Positions 51,387-54,391 of a stretch of DNA of 54,391 nt are shown here, piece after piece. Positions within the stretch are counted from its first letter, which is position 1; each line of letters opens with the position of its first letter. The notes beneath the pieces were generated by a model. The model made no database searches, had not been told where the DNA came from, and saw only the letters and a list, made by a program, of their open reading frames with translations. The stretch is taken from assembly GCA_016928095.1 (NCBI GenBank), contig JAFGLL010000104.1, positions 1 to 54,391 on the forward strand. Reading direction: 5' to 3'. The stretch comes from Thermoplasmatota archaeon (GTDB lineage Archaea > Thermoplasmatota > Penumbrarchaeia > Penumbrarchaeales > Penumbrarchaeaceae). Position numbers and translations under genes: made by a program.

Positions 51387-52321
51387 CAGGGACCACCCCC
51401 GGTAACATTCTTGAAGAAGATGTCCTCCAGGGTCTGCCTGTGTCTCGTTGCATGCCTGATCTGGATGTCCTTGTTCCCTATCGCTTTGTACAGGTCCTTC
51501 AGTATGTCATCCCCGGAGCGGACGTGGAAAAAAACACCACTCTTCTCCCATTTCATTCCCATTCCGTCAAGGACCTTCCGAAACAGTTTCTCATCGCCCC
51601 TGACCCTTATCTCGTACTCCTCCCCGGGTCGTATGAGGTCCTTGAGGTCCCCCTGGACCAGGACATTGCCGAAGTTCAATATTATAACATGGTCACAGAT
51701 GTACTCCACATCCGGAAGAAGGTGAGAGGAGAGGAGTATGTTCTTCCCGTGGTTCCGCGACACGTCCTTTATCAGATCGAGCATCTCCTGGCGTCCCTTC
51801 GGGTCCATGCCGTTCGTGGGTTCGTCGAGCACTATGAATTCCGGGTCATGGACCAGTGCCTGTGCAAGCTTGATCTTTTGCTTCATACCGGTGGAATAGG
51901 TATCGATCCTGCGGTACCTCTCGTCGCCGATGCCCACGTAATGCAGGACCTCGTGAGCCCTCTGCATGGCGTCCATGGCCGGCAGTCCCGAGATCTCTCC
52001 CATGTATCTCACATAGGTGACCGCGTCCATGTCGGGTATCAGACAGTCGTTCTCCGGGACGTAACCGATCCTGGAACGGGCTTCGCGGGCCTCCCCGAGC
52101 TTATGTGATGAATGACCCAGGATGAGAGAGGTACCGGATGATGGCCTGACCAGTCCCAGCAGGCATTTTATCAGGGTGGACTTGCCGGCCCCGTTCGGCC
52201 CCAGAAGGCCTATCGGACCGCGTGGAATGTCCAGGTCCACACCGTTCAGGGCGATAAGGCCCTTATAGAGCTTGGTCAAACCTCTTGTGACGACCACGCT
52301 TCCCTCATTCTTTGCTTCCAT
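51386..52321 (-). CDS. ABC transporter ATPase (first in operon)
   Basis: A 311-residue nucleotide-binding subunit with Walker A GPNGAGKST, Q-loop YVPENDCLIP, signature YSTGMKQKIKLAQALVHDP, Walker B FIVLDEPTNGMDP and switch His in SSHLLPDVEYI. The C-terminal extension (from YEIRVRGDEK) is like that of the second ATPase. ATG 52321 is taken because a TATA-like box lies about 30-40 nt upstream and lies inside the longer open frame. First gene of a four-gene minus-strand operon, divergent from the sulfotransferase gene. Confidence 0.95.
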   Translation of the reverse strand: MEAKNEGSVVVTRGLTKLYKGLIALNGVDLDIPRGPIGLLGPNGAGKSTLIKCLLGLVRPSSGTSLILGHSSHKLGEAREARSRIGYVPENDCLIPDMDAVTYVRYMGEISGLPAMDAMQRAHEVLHYVGIGDERYRRIDTYSTGMKQKIKLAQALVHDPEFIVLDEPTNGMDPKGRQEMLDLIKDVSRNHGKNILLSSHLLPDVEYICDHVIILNFGNVLVQGDLKDLIRPGEEYEIRVRGDEKLFRKVLDGMGMKWEKSGVFFHVRSGDDILKDLYKAIGNKDIQIRHATRHRQTLEDIFFKNVTGGGP

Positions 52322-52348
52322 CGATCTCCCGACGGGATGTCCGCTGGT

Positions 52349-52363
52349 CTTATTTATATTATG
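52349..52363 (-). promoter_or_regulatory. TATA-like box of the ABC operon
   Basis: Minus-strand TAATATAAATAAGAC region, about 30-40 nt before the ATG at 52321. Confidence 0.45.
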
Positions 52364-52423
52364 GTCGTATACGATGAAAAAAAAGCAGCATATCTTCCTC
52401 AGGTGACCTCCCGGAACAAGTTT

Positions 52424-52433
52424 CTTATATCTT
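52424..52433 (+). promoter_or_regulatory. TATA-like box of the sulfotransferase gene
   Basis: CTTATATCTT about 30 nt before the ATG at 52462, divergent from the ABC promoter. Confidence 0.4.
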
Positions 52434-52461
52434 GATAATATCGACCATCCGGGGACTCCGA

Positions 52462-53034
52462 ATGGACCAAGACATCGTCTATATCGTTTCCGGACTTCCG
52501 AGGTCCGGGACATCTCTGATGATGAAGATGCTGAAGGAGGGGGGCATGACGCTCCTTGTGGACAATATCAGAGAGGCGGACGCGGACAACCCCAAGGGTT
52601 ATTTCGAGTTCGAGAGGGTCAAGAAGCTTCCCCGGGACGCGTCCTGGCTACCCGTGGCGAGAGGCAAGGTGGTGAAGGTACTCGCGGAACTCATAAAGCA
52701 CCTTCCTGACGACCAGGCTTACAAGATAGTGTTCATGATGAGGGACATAGATGAGATAGTTGTATCCCAGAAGAAGATGATGGTCAGGAGAGGGGAGGAC
52801 CCGGAAAAGGTCCACGATGAGGAGATGAGGGCGCTCCTCAGGTCCTATCTCAAGAACCTCAAGATCTTCGTTGGCAGGAAGAACAACATGGATGTTTGCT
52901 ACATCTCCTACAACGATCTCATGAGGGAGCCGGACCTTTCCATAGAGGAGATCGTCGAGTTCTTCGATGGTGGTCTCGACCCACAGAAGATGAGAGAGGC
53001 CATTGATGAGGACCTCTACAGAAACAGGGTATGA
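52462..53034 (+). CDS. Sulfotransferase-like P-loop protein
   Basis: A 190-residue protein. The N terminus VYIVSGLPRSGTSLMMKML is the 5'-phosphosulfate (PAPS) binding loop of sulfotransferases, and FMMRDIDEIVVSQKKMM is the second (3'-phosphate) motif with its Arg. It is shorter than most sulfotransferases (250-300 residues), and the acceptor-binding part is reduced. Proximity to the ATP sulfurylase gene, which makes the sulfate donor precursor APS, supports use of activated sulfate; the acceptor is unknown. A kinase-like P-loop role is the alternative. Confidence 0.8.
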   Translation: MDQDIVYIVSGLPRSGTSLMMKMLKEGGMTLLVDNIREADADNPKGYFEFERVKKLPRDASWLPVARGKVVKVLAELIKHLPDDQAYKIVFMMRDIDEIVVSQKKMMVRRGEDPEKVHDEEMRALLRSYLKNLKIFVGRKNNMDVCYISYNDLMREPDLSIEEIVEFFDGGLDPQKMREAIDEDLYRNRV

Positions 53035-53036
53035 CC

Positions 53037-53053
53037 ATTGGTCTGGAACCAAT
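53037..53053. repeat. Small hairpin after the sulfotransferase gene
   Basis: ATTGGT (53037-53042) and ACCAAT (53048-53053) form a perfect 6-bp stem immediately after the stop codon. No T tract follows. It may mark the transcript end or be an operator for the next gene. Confidence 0.3.
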
Positions 53054-53189
53054 ATAACATATATACAATGGTTCTGCATTATCGATATCAAATATAGATT
53101 TTTTCTCGTTAATGTAAAAGGTATCGCACCAAGATTTATATATCTGCATTAAATATCATTAAATGACATTATAAAAGGAGGCCCCCAAG

Positions 53190-53417
53190 ATGGCTGAAGA
53201 AAGGAAACACACAACGGTTTCGATCCCTCTTCCGCTCTATCGGAAGATCAAGAAAAGGATCGAGGGGACCGGCTTCACGTCGGTCTCGGACTATGTCACC
53301 TACGTCCTCAGAGAGGTCCTGGCATCCCTCGAGGAGGACGAGAAGGAAGAGGTCTTCTCCGCTGAGGAGGAGGAGAAGGTCAAGGACAGGCTCAGAGCGC
53401 TGGGGTACCTGGACTGA
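53190..53417 (+). CDS. Ribbon-helix-helix (CopG-like) protein next to sat
   Basis: A 75-residue protein: TVSIPLPLYRKIKKRIEGTG and VSDYVTYVLREVLASL are the strand and two helices of a ribbon-helix-helix DNA-binding domain, followed by an acidic helix (DEKEEVFSAEEEEKVKDRLRAL). Small proteins of this type are found directly before sat in other archaea, suggesting a regulatory or accessory role in sulfate activation; this is association only. GGAGG lies 8 nt before the ATG. Several TATA-like runs (53133-53144, 53147-53157) precede it. 21 nt separate it from sat. Confidence 0.85.
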   Translation: MAEERKHTTVSIPLPLYRKIKKRIEGTGFTSVSDYVTYVLREVLASLEEDEKEEVFSAEEEEKVKDRLRALGYLD

Positions 53418-53438
53418 GAGATTAGGAGCGTTGATCAT

Positions 53439-54391
53439 ATGGTGAACAGACCACATGGCGGAAGGCTCATCAACCGGACCCTCTCCCAGAAAGCAACGGA
53501 CAGGGTAATCGAGGAACTCGGAGAATACGGCAGAATGGACATAAAGGAGGTCAATGCCGTAGACATCGGGTCCATCGCTGACGGTACATATTCCCCGCTG
53601 ACGGGGTTCATGACCTCCGACGAGCTCGGATCGGTCCTGTCGAACATGAGACTGCCCGACGACGTCCCGTGGACCATCCCGGTGGTCCTTGATATCGACA
53701 GGGAACTGTTGGACTTCGATGAGGGGGACACGATCATACTTCATTACAACGGTGTCCCCTTGGCAAGGATGCACGTGGATGACATCTATTCCTTCGACAG
53801 GATGGAATACGCCCGTTCCGTCTTCGGAACGATGGACAAGGCGCATCCCGGCGTGAAACGTGTAATGGAACTTCAGGACACCCTTGTGGGAGGTGAGGTC
53901 GAGATGATGGGAGAGCTTCCCAACCCTTACAAGGAATACACCCTTTCCCCACGGGAGACAAGGATACTGTTCAAAGAGAGGGGGTGGAAGACCATCGTCG
54001 CCTTCCAGACCAGGAACGTTTCCCACGTGGGGCACGAGTTCCTGCAAAAGACAGCTGCCACCTTCGTTGACGGCCTGTTCATCAATCCGGTCATAGGGAA
54101 GAAGAAGGCCGGGGACTTCAGGGACGACGTCATCCTCAGGACCTACGATGAGCTCATCAAAAACTACTATCCAAAGGCCATGACCCACATGTCCATTCTC
54201 CGCTACGAGATGAAATACGCCGGTCCGAAGGAGGCCATTCACCATGCCATCATGAGGAAGAACTTTGGCTGCACGCATATCATTATCGGCAGGGACCATG
54301 CCGGCGTGGGCAACTATTACGGGCCGTTCGATGCCCAGGAGATCTTCAAGGAATTCCCCGACCTGGGGATGGAGCCGATGGCCTTCCAGGC
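53439..54391 (+). CDS. sat: Sulfate adenylyltransferase (ATP sulfurylase), 3' end cut
   Basis: The first 317 residues of a cytosolic enzyme that makes adenosine 5'-phosphosulfate from ATP and sulfate; roughly 70 C-terminal residues lie beyond the window edge. N-terminal PUA-like domain with SPLTGFMT (52-59), then the catalytic QTRNVSHVGHE (190-200, the QxRNxxHxxH active site) and GRDHAGVG (284-291). RDDVILRTYDELI and HMSILRYEMKYAGPKEAIHHA are also conserved. AGGAG precedes the ATG. It may serve sulfate assimilation or, in sulfate reducers, dissimilation; the neighbouring sulfotransferase points to assimilation or sulfation. The frame is intact to the last base. Confidence 0.95.
   Translation, partial: MVNRPHGGRLINRTLSQKATDRVIEELGEYGRMDIKEVNAVDIGSIADGTYSPLTGFMTSDELGSVLSNMRLPDDVPWTIPVVLDIDRELLDFDEGDTIILHYNGVPLARMHVDDIYSFDRMEYARSVFGTMDKAHPGVKRVMELQDTLVGGEVEMMGELPNPYKEYTLSPRETRILFKERGWKTIVAFQTRNVSHVGHEFLQKTAATFVDGLFINPVIGKKKAGDFRDDVILRTYDELIKNYYPKAMTHMSILRYEMKYAGPKEAIHHAIMRKNFGCTHIIIGRDHAGVGNYYGPFDAQEIFKEFPDLGMEPMAFQ

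Noticed and set aside
1-54391. CRISPR arrays, insertion sequences, tRNA and rRNA genes
   Set aside because: No regularly spaced direct repeats, no transposase or integrase frame, and no cloverleaf-like sequence with T-loop consensus was found in the intergenic regions.

Overview
This window looks like chromosome from a euryarchaeal-type archaeon, most likely a member of the Thermoplasmatota. The evidence is a run of archaeal information-processing genes (Pus10, ribosomal protein L21e, RNA polymerase subunit F, a DUF655 protein, archaeal-type threonyl-tRNA synthetase, diadenylate cyclase), the archaeal mevalonate-pathway pair isopentenyl phosphate kinase and type 2 IPP isomerase, TATA-like boxes 25-40 nt before many starts, and frequent GGTGA/GGAGG ribosome binding sites with TTG starts. 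Anchored clostripain- and gingipain-type cysteine peptidases fit a protein-degrading sediment lineage; such peptidases have been reported from Marine Benthic Group D. That placement is inference. Genes are densely packed. I see no insertion sequence, CRISPR array, tRNA or rRNA.

Layout. 1-375 holds no clear gene but has RNA-like hairpins. 376-5337 (minus strand) carries a TPR protein, a METTL5-like methyltransferase, a Ncs6/TtuA-type tRNA thiolase, an RDD membrane protein with a zinc ribbon, and a bacterial-type DnaA AAA+ ATPase without the DnaA DNA-binding domain. 5460-8095 (minus) carries IPP isomerase, isopentenyl phosphate kinase and a HemK2-like methyltransferase. 8244-18034 (plus) carries a UbiA prenyltransferase, Pus10, L21e, RpoF, DUF655, a ribbon-helix-helix protein, diadenylate cyclase, an 812-residue coiled-coil protein and ThrRS. 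18134-24600 carries an anchored serpin, a nitronate monooxygenase-family flavoprotein, a membrane protein with a winged-helix partner, an anchored clostripain-family peptidase and an MgtC-like protein.

The most notable part is 24643-36636. A two-HTH regulator faces an operon of aconitase, citrate lyase CitD-CitE-CitF and NADP-type isocitrate dehydrogenase. Converging on it from the other side is a two-gene ATP-citrate lyase operon, with a polytopic membrane protein of unknown family beyond it. Two chemically different ways to cleave citrate thus sit back to back, together with the enzymes joining citrate to 2-oxoglutarate. No citrate synthase gene is present. A plausible reading is reductive carboxylation of 2-oxoglutarate (for example from glutamate) to citrate, followed by cleavage to oxaloacetate plus acetate or acetyl-CoA. 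The direction is not proved by sequence.

36902-47720 carries a PaaK-type CoA ligase, a 1342-residue gingipain-family surface peptidase, an isochorismatase-fold hydrolase, MntP, a mannose-1-phosphate guanylyltransferase, a winged-helix/multi-PAS regulator and an AbrB protein. 47769-52321 (minus) is a four-gene ABC operon with two ATPases and two permeases. 52462 to the end (plus) carries a sulfotransferase-like protein, a small ribbon-helix-helix protein and an ATP sulfurylase cut off by the window edge.
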